Source: Streptomyces sp. NBC_01717
GTDB lineage: Bacteria; Actinomycetota; Actinomycetes; Streptomycetales; Streptomycetaceae
Assembly (NCBI RefSeq): GCF_036248255.1
Contig: NZ_CP109178.1
Span: 3,534,001-3,598,000 of the forward strand
Direction: 5' to 3'
Length of the DNA: 64,000 bases
Shown here: positions 25,101-33,819 of the stretch, one piece after another
Layout of the letters: each line of letters starts with the position of its first letter
How positions within the stretch are numbered: the stretch's first letter is position 1
Translations under genes and position numbers: made by a program
Notes under the pieces: model-generated
Databases searched by the model: none
What the model saw: the letters and a program-made list of their open reading frames with translations, nothing else
Told to the model about the DNA's origin: nothing

Positions 25101-27038
25101 CTGACTACGTTCCGAGACCTCGGGATTCTTCCCGAGACGGCCGAGGCCCTTGAGGCCGTCGGCATTGTGTCCCCGTTCCCCATCCAGGAGATGACGCTCC
25201 CCGTCGCACTCTCCGGCTCCGACGTGATCGGACAGGCCAAGACCGGTACCGGCAAGACGCTCGGTTTCGGTCTTCCGCTGCTGGAGCGCGTCACCGTCCC
25301 CGCGGACGTCGAGGCAGGCCGGGCCCAGCCCGAGCAGCTGACCGGGGCCCCGCAGGCACTGGTCGTCGTCCCCACCCGTGAGCTCTGCCAGCAGGTCACC
25401 AACGACCTGCTGACGGCCGGCAAGGTGCGTAACGTCCGCGTTCTCGCCATCTACGGCGGCCGTGCGTACGAACCCCAGGTCGAAGCCCTGAAGAAGGGCG
25501 TCGATGTGATTGTCGGCACCCCGGGGCGACTGCTCGACCTGGCAGGACAGCGCAAGCTCGACCTGTCGCACGTGCGCTCGCTCGTTCTCGACGAGGCCGA
25601 CGAGATGCTCGACCTGGGCTTCCTGCCCGACGTCGAGAAGATCATCACGATGCTTCCGCCCAAGCGCCAGACCATGCTGTTCTCGGCGACCATGCCGGGT
25701 GCGGTCATCGGCCTCGCGCGGCGTTACATGACGCAGCCGACGCACATCCGTGCCACCTCACCCGACGGTGAGGGCGCGACCGTCGCTAACACCTCGCAGC
25801 ACGTCTTCCGGGCCCACTCGATGGACAAGCCCGAGATGGTCTCGCGCATCCTGCAGGCCAACGGCCGCGGACTCGCGATGATCTTCTGCCGTACGAAGCG
25901 GACGGCCGCCGACATCGCCGACCAGCTGGAGAAGCGCGGTTTCGCGTCCGGCGCGGTCCATGGCGACCTCGGCCAGGGCGCCCGTGAGCAGGCGCTGCGC
26001 GCGTTCCGCAACGGCAAGGTGGACGTGCTCGTCTGCACCGATGTCGCGGCCCGCGGTATCGACGTCGAAGGCGTCACGCACGTCATCAACTACCAGTCGC
26101 CGGAGGACGAGAAGACGTACCTCCACCGCATCGGCCGGACCGGCCGTGCCGGTGCCAAGGGCATCGCGGTCACGCTGGTCGACTGGGACGACATCCCGCG
26201 CTGGCAGCTGATCAACAAGGCGCTGGACCTGAAGTTCCCCGACCCGGTCGAGACGTACTCCACGTCGCCGCACCTCTTCGAGGAGCTCGACATCCCGGCC
26301 GGCACCAAGGGTGTGCTGCCGCGCACCGAGCGGACCCGTGCGGGTCTTCGGGCCGAGGAGATCGAGGACCTGGGCGAGACGGGCGGCCGTGGCCGCAAGT
26401 CGTCCGCCGCGTCCTCGGCGCCTGTGGCAGCTGAGGAGCGGGCGCCGCGTACGCCGCGTCAGCGTCGTCGTACCCGGGGCGGGTCCTCGGTCGCGGACGG
26501 CGCCGCCGCTGTGGTGCCGGCGCCGGGCTCGGAGGCCTCGGAGGTCGTGTCGGTTGCCGACGCGCCGGCCGAGCCGCGTACGCCGCGTCGCCGTCGTCGT
26601 ACCCGTGTCGGGGCCCCGGATGTCGCGGCCGAGGCCGCGGTGGCCGTGGCGGAGGCTCCGGCCGCTGTTGTCGAGTCACCCGTGACGGTCGAGGCGGAGC
26701 CGGTGGCCGAGGCCAAGCCGCGTCGCCGCCGGGCTCGCGTCGCCGCCAAGCCTGCGGACGAGGTCGACTTCCAGATCGCGCCGATCGCCGAACCGATGCC
26801 GGAGGTCAAGGCGGTGACCAAGCCGCGTCGTCGCACCCGGATCGTCGCCAAGCCGGCGGCGGACGAGGTCGACTTCCAGATCGCGCCGATCGCCGAACCG
26901 GTGCCGGAGAGCAAGCCGCGCCGGCGGACGCGGGCTGCGGCGAAGCCGAAGGCGGAGACCGTGGTGGAGGCTCCGGTCGCCGAGGGTGAGGCGAAGCCGC
27001 GGCGCCGCCGGGCGCGGGCGGCCACCACCGAGAGCTGA
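25101..27038 (+). CDS. DEAD-box RNA helicase
   Basis: A 645-residue ATP-dependent RNA helicase, probably for ribosome assembly, RNA turnover or cold growth. All core motifs are present: Q-motif region (TFRDLGILPETAEALEAVGI, PIQ), AKTGTGKT, PTRELC, DEADEMLD, SATMP, and HRIGRTGR. The tail (about 400-645) is Arg/Ala/Pro-rich with repeats of K-P-R-R-R-x-R and of DEVDFQIAPIAEP (two copies), and resembles RNA-binding tails. The Q-motif begins before the first ATG/GTG/TTG in frame (GTG 25167), and there is no such codon back to the stop at 25032. I therefore place the start at CTG 25101, with AGAGG seven bases upstream. Ends before two hairpins. Confidence 0.88.
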   Translation: MTTFRDLGILPETAEALEAVGIVSPFPIQEMTLPVALSGSDVIGQAKTGTGKTLGFGLPLLERVTVPADVEAGRAQPEQLTGAPQALVVVPTRELCQQVTNDLLTAGKVRNVRVLAIYGGRAYEPQVEALKKGVDVIVGTPGRLLDLAGQRKLDLSHVRSLVLDEADEMLDLGFLPDVEKIITMLPPKRQTMLFSATMPGAVIGLARRYMTQPTHIRATSPDGEGATVANTSQHVFRAHSMDKPEMVSRILQANGRGLAMIFCRTKRTAADIADQLEKRGFASGAVHGDLGQGAREQALRAFRNGKVDVLVCTDVAARGIDVEGVTHVINYQSPEDEKTYLHRIGRTGRAGAKGIAVTLVDWDDIPRWQLINKALDLKFPDPVETYSTSPHLFEELDIPAGTKGVLPRTERTRAGLRAEEIEDLGETGGRGRKSSAASSAPVAAEERAPRTPRQRRRTRGGSSVADGAAAVVPAPGSEASEVVSVADAPAEPRTPRRRRRTRVGAPDVAAEAAVAVAEAPAAVVESPVTVEAEPVAEAKPRRRRARVAAKPADEVDFQIAPIAEPMPEVKAVTKPRRRTRIVAKPAADEVDFQIAPIAEPVPESKPRRRTRAAAKPKAETVVEAPVAEGEAKPRRRRARAATTES

Positions 27039-27057
27039 TCGCACCAGGTCGGTTGGT

Positions 27058-27074
27058 CCGGGGCTCCGCCCCGG
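27058..27074 (+). repeat. Short GC hairpin of an intergenic repeat
   Basis: CCGGGGC-TCC-GCCCCGG, a seven-pair stem with a three-base loop, 20 bases after the helicase stop. The GGGGCTCCGCCCCGGA sequence is frequent between genes in Streptomyces, and a variant occurs near 49330. Confidence 0.55.
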
Positions 27075-27085
27075 ACGCTTGAACT

Positions 27086-27123
27086 GCCGGACGGGCTTGA
27101 GGGCAACCTCAAGCCCGTCCGGC
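27086..27123 (+). terminator. Strong hairpin terminator after the helicase
   Basis: A 17-base-pair perfect stem with a GCAA loop (left arm from 27086, right arm to 27123; GCCGGACGGGCTTGAG pairs CTCAAGCCCGTCCGGC). It stands between two same-strand genes, the helicase and a hydrolase, so it sets off a new transcription unit. Confidence 0.8.
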
Positions 27124-27177
27124 GTTTGCGTGCACCCGATTCAGCCCGTGCGGCGTTCGAGGACATAGCCTCTTTCC

Positions 27178-28026
27178 ATGAGTCGGCCGCACACCTTCAC
27201 CCCGCCTCCCTGCGCCCGCGTCCACCCGCTGCGTACCGCGCGCGGGGACTTTGCCGTGCTGGAAGCCCTGCCACCCGCCGAACCGCGTGGCACCGCCCTC
27301 CTGTTGCCCGGTTACATGGGCAGCAAGGAGGACTTCATCGCGCTCCTCGAACCGCTCTCCACCGCCGGCTACCGCATCGTCGCCGTCGATGGTCGCGGAC
27401 AGTACGAGACCGAGGGGACGGACAGTCAGGAGACTTACGCCCAGGGCGAGTTGGCTCGTGACGTACTCACTCAGGCCGCCGCGCTCGACGCCGGCGGTGA
27501 CGGCGCCGTGCATCTGCTCGGGCATTCTCTCGGCGGCCAGATCGCCCGCGCGGCCGTGCTGCTCGACGCCTCGCCGTTCCGTTCACTGACGCTGATGTCC
27601 TCGGGCCCCGCCCAGGTCACCGAGGCCCAGCAGCTCAAGGTGAAGATGCTCAGCGACGCGCTCGCGACGCTGAGCATGGCCGAGGTGTGGGAGGCGATGC
27701 GCGCCCTCGACCCACCGGAGGACGCGGCCACGGACGGCGAGGGTCTGCGCCGGCGCTGGCTGCGGCACCGGTCCGCCCAGCTGATCGCCACCGGCCGGCA
27801 GCTGGTGACCGAGCCGGACCGGGTGGCCGAACTCACCGCCGTTCCGCTGCCCGTCCATGTGCTGTCCGGCGAGCGCGACGACACCTGGCCGGTCCCCCTG
27901 CTCGACACGATGGCGCAGCGCCTCGGCGCGCACCGCACACGGATCGCGGGCGCCGAACACTCCCCCAACACGGACCGCCCGGAGCAGACCGCTGCCGCGC
28001 TCGTCTCCTTCTGGGACGGCGTGTAG
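27178..28026 (+). CDS. Alpha/beta hydrolase
   Basis: A 282-residue alpha/beta hydrolase. Motifs in order: LLPGYMGSKEDF (oxyanion, about 40), DGRGQYETEG (about 65), LLGHSLGGQIAR with the nucleophile Ser (about 105), HVLSGERDDTWPVPLL with the acid (about 225), and the His in AEHSPNTDRPE (about 255). No signal peptide. The stop is one base from the stop of the convergent NYN gene (28028), so transcripts must overlap. Substrate unknown. Confidence 0.87.
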   Translation: MSRPHTFTPPPCARVHPLRTARGDFAVLEALPPAEPRGTALLLPGYMGSKEDFIALLEPLSTAGYRIVAVDGRGQYETEGTDSQETYAQGELARDVLTQAAALDAGGDGAVHLLGHSLGGQIARAAVLLDASPFRSLTLMSSGPAQVTEAQQLKVKMLSDALATLSMAEVWEAMRALDPPEDAATDGEGLRRRWLRHRSAQLIATGRQLVTEPDRVAELTAVPLPVHVLSGERDDTWPVPLLDTMAQRLGAHRTRIAGAEHSPNTDRPEQTAAALVSFWDGV

Positions 28027-28027
28027 C

Positions 28028-28924
28028 TCAGTACTGCGCCTGCAGGTGCTGCCAGAAGCCGTCGCGCAGCGCCCGCCGCAGGTGGGCGTGGCCGCGCAGC
28101 GAGTGCTGGAGGAGTCGTTCGGCCTCGACCAGCAGATCCTGGTCCACGGAGCCCGGCAGGTAGGGGTGTCCGGGCAGCAGATCGGCGAGGGACTCGCGAC
28201 CGCGGGCGGCGAGCCAGGCCGCGGCGATCTGCGCACCGACGAAGCGGACGTCGTCGCGCGAGGGGGCCGGAGTGTCGTCCTCGTATGTGGTGACGGGGCG
28301 TCTGGTGACGTACGGGCGACAGAAGTCGAGGTCGAAGGTGCGCTGGCTGTCCACCTCCCAGAGCAGCGGTTCGGCCTGGTTGCGGCCTTCTCCGGCCTCG
28401 ATGCCCCACAGGTGGACCCGGGCCCCGTACCCCTGCGCCGCCTCGACCGCCGACACCAGGTCCTCGTCGCCGCCGACGAGCGCCGCGTCACTGATGGCGC
28501 GGTGCCGGGCGAGCGATTCGAGGTCGGTGCGGATGAGTGAGTCGACCCCCTTCTGCTGGTTGTTGGCGTTGAGGTTGCCGAGTCTGACCTTGACGTCGGG
28601 CAGTTCGGCGATGGACTGCTGCTCGACGGTGTGGATCCGGCGCCTGGCCCCGTCGTACCAGTACACGCGCAGGAGTCTGCTGTCCGCGAAGATCGTGCGG
28701 GCCTTGTCGATGAACGCCTCGATCAGCCCCTCCGCATCGAGGTCGAAGGAGCGCCGGTCCTCGGTGCCGGTGACGAGCAGCCCGGCCGCCGCGTACACAT
28801 AGCCCGCGTCCACGAAGATCGCGTGGGTCGAAGGGGTCTTCGACACCTCGGCGAGCATGCGTTTGAGCAGCTCGTTGGTGCGGTCCAGGCGCTCGCCGAT
28901 CTCTGCGATCTCTGCCTCGCTCAT
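28028..28924 (-). CDS. NYN-domain (PIN-like) RNase
   Basis: A 298-residue protein. The N-terminal NYN domain (LabA/DUF88-related, PIN-like nuclease fold) shows its acidic residues in IFVDAGYVYAAAG (about 40), GVDSLIRTDLES (about 130) and ALVGGDEDLVSAVE (about 155), which together could hold a metal ion. A C-terminal helical region follows (about 215-298). Family members cleave structured or stalled RNA. ATG 28924 has GAGG five bases upstream. It is transcribed divergently from the small gene at 29135. Confidence 0.85.
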   Translation of the reverse strand: MSEAEIAEIGERLDRTNELLKRMLAEVSKTPSTHAIFVDAGYVYAAAGLLVTGTEDRRSFDLDAEGLIEAFIDKARTIFADSRLLRVYWYDGARRRIHTVEQQSIAELPDVKVRLGNLNANNQQKGVDSLIRTDLESLARHRAISDAALVGGDEDLVSAVEAAQGYGARVHLWGIEAGEGRNQAEPLLWEVDSQRTFDLDFCRPYVTRRPVTTYEDDTPAPSRDDVRFVGAQIAAAWLAARGRESLADLLPGHPYLPGSVDQDLLVEAERLLQHSLRGHAHLRRALRDGFWQHLQAQY

Positions 28925-29134
28925 ACGGACCTCATCGTCCGCGCACGACCCGTTACCCACTGGTACTTAGACATCCAAAAAATTTCCTTAGCGTAGGGAA
29001 TGTTTGCAGAGAGCATGCCGTTGTACACCATGTGGAGCGCGAGACACCGATGTCTGGTGCTCCACATCCTTGCGGACGGACCATCCGTCCTCCCAGTAGT
29101 TCTCCAGCAGGAGGATCAGACGAAGGGAAGCCAT

Positions 29135-29287
29135 ATGCGCTTCGAGATCATGCGACTCGACGATGTCGACGGTACCGCCGTGGACAGCACCGTCGTGGAC
29201 GCCGCCTCCGTCAACCGGATCGTGCAGCAGGCCGCCGCGACAGGCCAGCGCATCTATATCCGCCCGGCCGAGACCTCGGCTTCGTAA
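29135..29287 (+). CDS. Small conserved-looking hypothetical protein
   Basis: A 50-residue protein (MRFEIMRLDDVDGTAVDSTV ... QRIYIRPAETSAS). AAGGGAAG is four bases before the ATG, and a terminator hairpin follows 24 bases after the stop, so the small gene forms a complete unit. No motif recognised; the pattern suggests a beta-alpha-beta fold. Confidence 0.68.
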   Translation: MRFEIMRLDDVDGTAVDSTVVDAASVNRIVQQAAATGQRIYIRPAETSAS

Positions 29288-29310
29288 CACCTGACGACGC
29301 ACAAAGACGA

Positions 29311-29345
29311 AGCGCCCCCGTACGGAATGTCCGTACGGGGGCGCT
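29311..29345. terminator. Bidirectional hairpin between convergent genes
   Basis: A 16-pair perfect stem (AGCGCCCCCGTACGGA with TCCGTACGGGGGCGCT) around a three-base loop ATG. It lies between the small gene (stop 29287) and the MarC gene (stop 29365) and can serve both strands. Confidence 0.8.
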
Positions 29346-29364
29346 GTGGCATCTGCGGGCGCCC

Positions 29365-29970
29365 TCAGGAGCCCTGGATGACCTGGGTGATCCCGTTGAT
29401 GATCTGCTGTACGGCGATGGCGGAGAGCATCATGCCGGCAAGCCGCGTCACCAGCACGACACCGCCGTCCTTGATCACACGGATGATCAGCAGCGAGTAG
29501 CGCATGGCCAGCCAGAGCACGACATGCATGGCGACGATCGCCGTCCATACGGAGATCTGCATGGCGAAGCTGTCGGCGTGCTGCACCGCCAGGATCACCG
29601 ACACGATCGCCCCGGGTCCGGCGAGCAGCGGCATGCCCAGCGGTACGAGCGCCACGTTGACATCCTTCGTCTGCGTCGGCTCGTCGGTCTTGCCGGTCAG
29701 CAGATCGAGCGCGATCAGCAGCAGCAGAAGTCCGCCCGCGATCATCAGGGCGGGGACGGAGACGTGCAGATAGTCGAGGATCTGCTGGCCGAGCACACCG
29801 AAGACGGCGATCACACCGAAGGCGACCGCAACCGCCTGGAACGCCATTCGGCGCTGGATCTTGGCGGGCCGTCCGGCGGTCAGGGCGAGAAAGATCGGGG
29901 TGATCCCGGGCGGATCCATAATCACAAAAAGCGTGAGAAAAAGGGATCCGAAGACAGCAACGTCGAACAC
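29365..29970 (-). CDS. MarC-family integral membrane protein
   Basis: A 201-residue protein of the MarC family (UPF0056), with six helices. Family signs are VIMDPPGITPIFLALT near residue 25, IPxxxP-like MPLLAGPGAIVSVIL (about 110) and GLLLLLIALDLLTG (about 75). MarC once was linked to multiple antibiotic resistance but that link was withdrawn; its transported substrate is unknown. I start it at GTG 29970 (CAAGG seven bases upstream), although the frame is open further upstream. Confidence 0.88.
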   Translation of the reverse strand: MFDVAVFGSLFLTLFVIMDPPGITPIFLALTAGRPAKIQRRMAFQAVAVAFGVIAVFGVLGQQILDYLHVSVPALMIAGGLLLLLIALDLLTGKTDEPTQTKDVNVALVPLGMPLLAGPGAIVSVILAVQHADSFAMQISVWTAIVAMHVVLWLAMRYSLLIIRVIKDGGVVLVTRLAGMMLSAIAVQQIINGITQVIQGS

Positions 29971-30116
29971 AGTGAGGCCTTGCGAGAAGAGAGCGGGTCG
30001 AAACAGGACACACGCAGCCCACGGCCGGATCCGGCCGGGCACGCGAAGAGAGAGGGGGGTGACGTACGCGACGTACGCGGGAAGCAATGAAGTGCGCGAG
30101 GCGCGCGGGCGGGGTG

Positions 30117-30983
30117 CTAGGCGGGGCGGGGTCCGCCGGCACCCGGCACCGGGAAGGCTCCCGTGGCGCGCCGGGTGATCTCGCCGTAGATCTCCGGGTC
30201 GGTGGTGTATTCGCCGAGCCGTACGGTCTTCCGGCTGCCGTGGTAGTCGCTGGAACCGGTGGCCAGCAGCCCCAGTTCCTTGGCGAGCCCACGCAGCCGG
30301 GCCCTGGTCGGCTCGTCATGGTCCATGTGGTCGACCTCGATGCCGTCGAGGCCTGCCGCGGCGAACCGGGCCATCGATGCCTCGGGCACCACCTCACCGC
30401 GCTTGACGGCGAGCGGGTGCGCGAAGACGGTGACGCCACCGGCGGCCTTGACCAGCCGGATCGCGTCGAAGGGATCGAGTTCGTGCTTCTCGGCGTATGC
30501 GCGTCCACCGTTGGCGAGCCACTCGGGGGTGAAGGCGTCGGAGACGGTCTCGACGACACCGAGCTCGACGAGCGCGGTGGCGATGTGCGGCCTGCCGACC
30601 GATCCGTCGCCGGCGATCCGGGCGATCTGCTCCCACTCGACGGGAACGCCGAGCGCCTGGAGTTTGCGCACCATCGTCTGCGCGCGCGGCACCCGGTCGT
30701 CGCGGACCAGCTCGCGTTCGCGCGCCAACTCGGGCTCGTCGGGGTCGAAGAGGTACGCGAGCATGTGCAGGCCCACGCCGTCGATCCGGCAGGAGAGCTC
30801 GGCGCCGGTGACGAGAGTGAGGCCCTCGGGGAGCGCGGCGATCGCCTCGGCGTGACCGCGGACGGTGTCGTGGTCGGTGAGAGCGACGACATCGAGCCCT
30901 GCCGCGGCGGCGTTCCGCACCAGCTCGGCGGGGGTGTCCGTGCCGTCCGACGCGGTGGAGTGGGTGTGCAGGTCGATGTGCAC
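30117..30983 (-). CDS. PHP-domain phosphoesterase
   Basis: A 288-residue metal-dependent phosphoesterase of the PHP family related to YciV/RNase AM and 3',5'-nucleotide bisphosphate phosphatases. Metal ligands are visible in IDLHTHSTASDGT (residues 3-15), ALTDHDTVRG (about 35-44), GAELSC (about 60), FAHPLAVKRG (about 190) and GSSDYHGSRKTVRLGEYTT (near 250). GTG 30983, with GGAG eight bases upstream, begins right before the first motif; the frame is open to 31040. It may degrade short RNA 5' ends or pAp. Confidence 0.88.
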   Translation of the reverse strand: MHIDLHTHSTASDGTDTPAELVRNAAAAGLDVVALTDHDTVRGHAEAIAALPEGLTLVTGAELSCRIDGVGLHMLAYLFDPDEPELARERELVRDDRVPRAQTMVRKLQALGVPVEWEQIARIAGDGSVGRPHIATALVELGVVETVSDAFTPEWLANGGRAYAEKHELDPFDAIRLVKAAGGVTVFAHPLAVKRGEVVPEASMARFAAAGLDGIEVDHMDHDEPTRARLRGLAKELGLLATGSSDYHGSRKTVRLGEYTTDPEIYGEITRRATGAFPVPGAGGPRPA

Positions 30984-31111
30984 GACGCGTACTCCAGTGC
31001 TCTCAGCCGGACAGGGGGGACGCCCAAGGATAACCGGCATTCGAACACCGCCCGGTCAGGACGGCAGGACAGCGGGCAGCGCAGCAGGGCGGCCGGGACC
31101 GTGTGCCGCCC

Positions 31112-31756
31112 TCAGGGCCGGCTGAGCAGTCGTGGGCTGAGCGCCCCGCAGGGCACGAGGTCGACCTCTCCCCCGGCGTCGCGCAGATCGGTCAGTATCA
31201 GCTCGTCGTACATGAGCAGCGCGGACTGCTCGGGCCAGACGACTGCCCACAGCCAGAGCCCGCGCGCCTCACCCGCGAAGACCGCCCGGTCCTCGGGGGC
31301 GCTCTTGACCTGCCAGAGCGGGGTGGGCCGTCCGGCGGCCAGCACCTTGGCATTGGGCGGGCCGTCGACATGGAGGTACGGGCCCGGGTCGGGGCCGTCG
31401 ATCCCGGCGTAACGCGCGCCGAGGCCGACCCCGAGCTCCTCGGCGACGAGCAGCATCTCGCCCACCCCGCCGAGCGGACCGGGTCCCGAGCAGGCGACGA
31501 CGGTGGCGCGGCCGCCGCTGCGGTCGTCCCCCGCGTACGCCACGCCGGTGAACAACCAGCCGACCGGCAGCGGCCAGGGCATCCACACCGGCACCCGGGC
31601 ACGGTGCACCACCACGCCGAGCGCCTCGACGCTGGGTGGGATCACCGGCTGCAAGGGATACACGGCGCCGTGCACGTCGCACTGCCAGGTGTCGGCGAAA
31701 AGACCGGGCGCCCTGACCCGGCCACCGCACTTCGGGCAACTGGGTTCGCCCCTCAT
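31112..31756 (-). CDS. DUF6758-like protein with N-terminal zinc ribbon
   Basis: A 214-residue actinobacterial protein (family name from memory, DUF6758). It starts MRGEPSCPKCGGRVRAPG..., with CPKC (7-10) and a second ligand pair WQCDVHG (24-30) suggesting a zinc ribbon. The rest has an alpha/beta pattern with no catalytic motif I recognise. A TTG at 31765 with GGAGG four bases upstream is an alternative start; ATG 31756 gives the usual family N-terminus. Function unknown. Confidence 0.75.
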   Translation of the reverse strand: MRGEPSCPKCGGRVRAPGLFADTWQCDVHGAVYPLQPVIPPSVEALGVVVHRARVPVWMPWPLPVGWLFTGVAYAGDDRSGGRATVVACSGPGPLGGVGEMLLVAEELGVGLGARYAGIDGPDPGPYLHVDGPPNAKVLAAGRPTPLWQVKSAPEDRAVFAGEARGLWLWAVVWPEQSALLMYDELILTDLRDAGGEVDLVPCGALSPRLLSRP

Positions 31757-31844
31757 AGCGCCCAACGGTCCTCCCCGGCTGTCGCCGCGTCAAGGACGAT
31801 CACCCGTCCGCAGCGTGGCTCCCACCAGGATAAATAGATGTAGC

Positions 31845-31882
31845 TTGCATTCATTAGATTCCCTAACTTATTGTGTGCACAA
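31845..31882 (+). promoter_or_regulatory. A+T-rich promoter/operator-like region before the MFS gene
   Basis: An unusually A+T-rich patch in this GC-rich genome. A TTGCAT (31845) can serve as -35, with a weak -10 about 17 bases on. At 31871-31882 there is TTGTG-TG-CACAA, an inverted repeat with five-base arms. Such a layout suits a MarR/TetR-type repressor binding before a drug-type transporter, but no regulator gene is adjacent. Low certainty. Confidence 0.4.
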
Positions 31883-31913
31883 CGCATCGATCTACTGGAG
31901 AGCGAGAACCCCC

Positions 31914-33146
31914 ATGCCGGCAGCGGATCCATTCGATCAGGGAACGGGCAGCATCCTGCGCCAGCCCAAGGCCGTCTGGGCCACCGCGGGCGCCTCGGTC
32001 GTCGCGTTCATGGGGATCGGGCTGGTCGACCCGATCCTGCCGTCCATCGCCAAGGGTCTCGAGGCCACGCCCAGCCAGGTGTCCCTGCTCTTCACCTCGT
32101 ACTTCCTGATCACCGCGGTCGCGATGCTGGTCACCGGTTTCGTCTCCAGCCGGATCGGCGGCCGTAAGACACTCCTGACCGGCCTCGCGCTCGTCGTCGT
32201 CTTCGCCGGACTCTCCGGCACTTCGTCGTCCGTCGCGGAACTCGTCGGCTTCCGGGCCGGCTGGGGGCTCGGCAACGCACTGTTCGTCTCGACGGCGCTC
32301 GCCGTGATCGTCGGCGCGGCGGCCGGCGGCAGCTCCGCGGCGATCCTGCTGTACGAGTCGGCGCTCGGCCTCGGCATGGCCTGCGGACCGCTGCTCGGCG
32401 CGCTGCTCGGTGACGCCAGTTGGCGCTACCCGTTCTTCGGCACCGCGGCGCTGATGGCGATCGGCTTCATCTGCATCACGGCGTTCCTGAAGGAACAGCC
32501 GAAGCCGGCCCGCAGGACCTCACTGCTCGATCCGGTCAGGGCGCTGGGTCACGGCGGCCTCGCCTCGGTCGCGGCCTCGGCGTTCTTCTACAACTACGCG
32601 TTCTTCACGATCCTGGCGTTCACCCCGTTCGTACTGAACATGACGCCGTACAAGTCGGGCGCGGTCTTCTTCGCCTGGGGTCTGCTGCTCGCCGTCTTCT
32701 CGGTGCTCGTCGCACCTCGACTGCAGAAGCGTTTCGGCTCGCTCAAGGTGCTCGGCGCCTCGCTGGTCCTGCTCGCCGTCGACCTGCTGATCCTCGGCTA
32801 CGGCAATCACACCGCCGCGATCGTCTGCACGATCGTCTCCGGGGCCTTCATCGGCATGAACAACACCGTCTACACGGAGCTGGCGCTCGGCGTCTCGGAC
32901 GCGCCTCGCCCGGTGGCGAGCGCGGGCTACAACTTCGTCCGCTGGTTCGCCGCGGCTGCCGCCCCGTATCTCGCCCCGAAGATCGAGGAGTGGAGCAACA
33001 TCCACGTCCCGTTCGTGGTCGCCGCGCTCGCGGCCGTGGCCGGCGCGCTCGTCGTCCGGATCCGGCGTACCGCCCTGACCCACGAGGCGGAGGAGCTGGA
33101 GCCCAGGCACGCCACCGAGGACGGCGTCGCGGTCTTCGCCAACTGA
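31914..33146 (+). CDS. MFS exporter
   Basis: A 410-residue major-facilitator transporter with about 12 helices. Motif A occurs as TGFVSSRIGGRKTLLTG between helices 2 and 3, and the first helix contains VVAFMGIGLVDPILPSI. The C-terminal tail is charged. Relatives are proton-driven drug or metabolite exporters. GGAG lies 13 bases before the ATG, which is long, so the start is not certain. The gene is divergent from the DUF6758-like gene and has an A+T-rich promoter region of its own. Confidence 0.88.
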   Translation: MPAADPFDQGTGSILRQPKAVWATAGASVVAFMGIGLVDPILPSIAKGLEATPSQVSLLFTSYFLITAVAMLVTGFVSSRIGGRKTLLTGLALVVVFAGLSGTSSSVAELVGFRAGWGLGNALFVSTALAVIVGAAAGGSSAAILLYESALGLGMACGPLLGALLGDASWRYPFFGTAALMAIGFICITAFLKEQPKPARRTSLLDPVRALGHGGLASVAASAFFYNYAFFTILAFTPFVLNMTPYKSGAVFFAWGLLLAVFSVLVAPRLQKRFGSLKVLGASLVLLAVDLLILGYGNHTAAIVCTIVSGAFIGMNNTVYTELALGVSDAPRPVASAGYNFVRWFAAAAAPYLAPKIEEWSNIHVPFVVAALAAVAGALVVRIRRTALTHEAEELEPRHATEDGVAVFAN

Positions 33147-33234
33147 CCTCCGGGTCAACCTTGTTCCGCCCCGCCCGCGGCTCTCCCTCCTGGCCGCGCG
33201 GCGGGGCCTCCCCGCATCCCGTATGACGTACGTC

Positions 33235-33819
33235 TCAGTCCAGGGTCACGGACGTACGCAGCGGATCACGCAGATCCGTCCCGTGCGACAGCCACCGCTC
33301 CTGCAGCTCCTGCGCCCCGCGGACCCGCTTCCACGCCGCCTCGTTGTGCGTCATCGGCAGCAGCGGCAGGAACCGCACCGGCTCCATCGGCTCGTCCAGT
33401 TCGAGGTCCTCGACCAGACCGCCCGACTCGGCGACCAGCACGGAGCTGAACGGTGCCCCGGGCCACAGCGGTTCACCGAGGTCCAGCGAGGCGCCGGGCG
33501 CCACGATCAGCCCCTCGACCTGCGGCGAGGCCGCCAGCACCGCCAGCCCGCGGAGGACCTTGTCGGTGTCGGCGAGACCGGCCCGCACGGAGAGGACCAG
33601 CTCGGCGCGCGGCCCCTTCACCGGGTCCGCGAGGGCGGCGGTCGGGTCGGCCATCGGCTGCGCGGACATGCCGAGCGTCGCGTAGCGCACCACATCGCCG
33701 TCGACGAAACGGAGCACCTCGATCCGGTCCGTACCGAGGAACGTCACCGCGGCGCGTGCGTCCGGTTCACCGAGAGCCGTCCGGAGACGGGCCTCGACCA
33801 GAGCAAGAATTTCTCCCAT
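33235..33819 (-). CDS. Suppressor-of-fused (SUFU)-domain protein
   Basis: A 194-residue protein whose middle and end resemble bacterial suppressor-of-fused domains: VLRFVDGDVVRYATLGMS, then FSSVLVAESGGLVED, then FLPLLPMTHNEAAW. Bacterial SUFU proteins often belong to contact-dependent or immunity systems, but no toxin gene is nearby, so a housekeeping role is likelier here. The start has no ribosome-binding site; TATGCT six bases upstream would allow a leaderless mRNA. Confidence 0.78.
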   Translation of the reverse strand: MGEILALVEARLRTALGEPDARAAVTFLGTDRIEVLRFVDGDVVRYATLGMSAQPMADPTAALADPVKGPRAELVLSVRAGLADTDKVLRGLAVLAASPQVEGLIVAPGASLDLGEPLWPGAPFSSVLVAESGGLVEDLELDEPMEPVRFLPLLPMTHNEAAWKRVRGAQELQERWLSHGTDLRDPLRTSVTLD

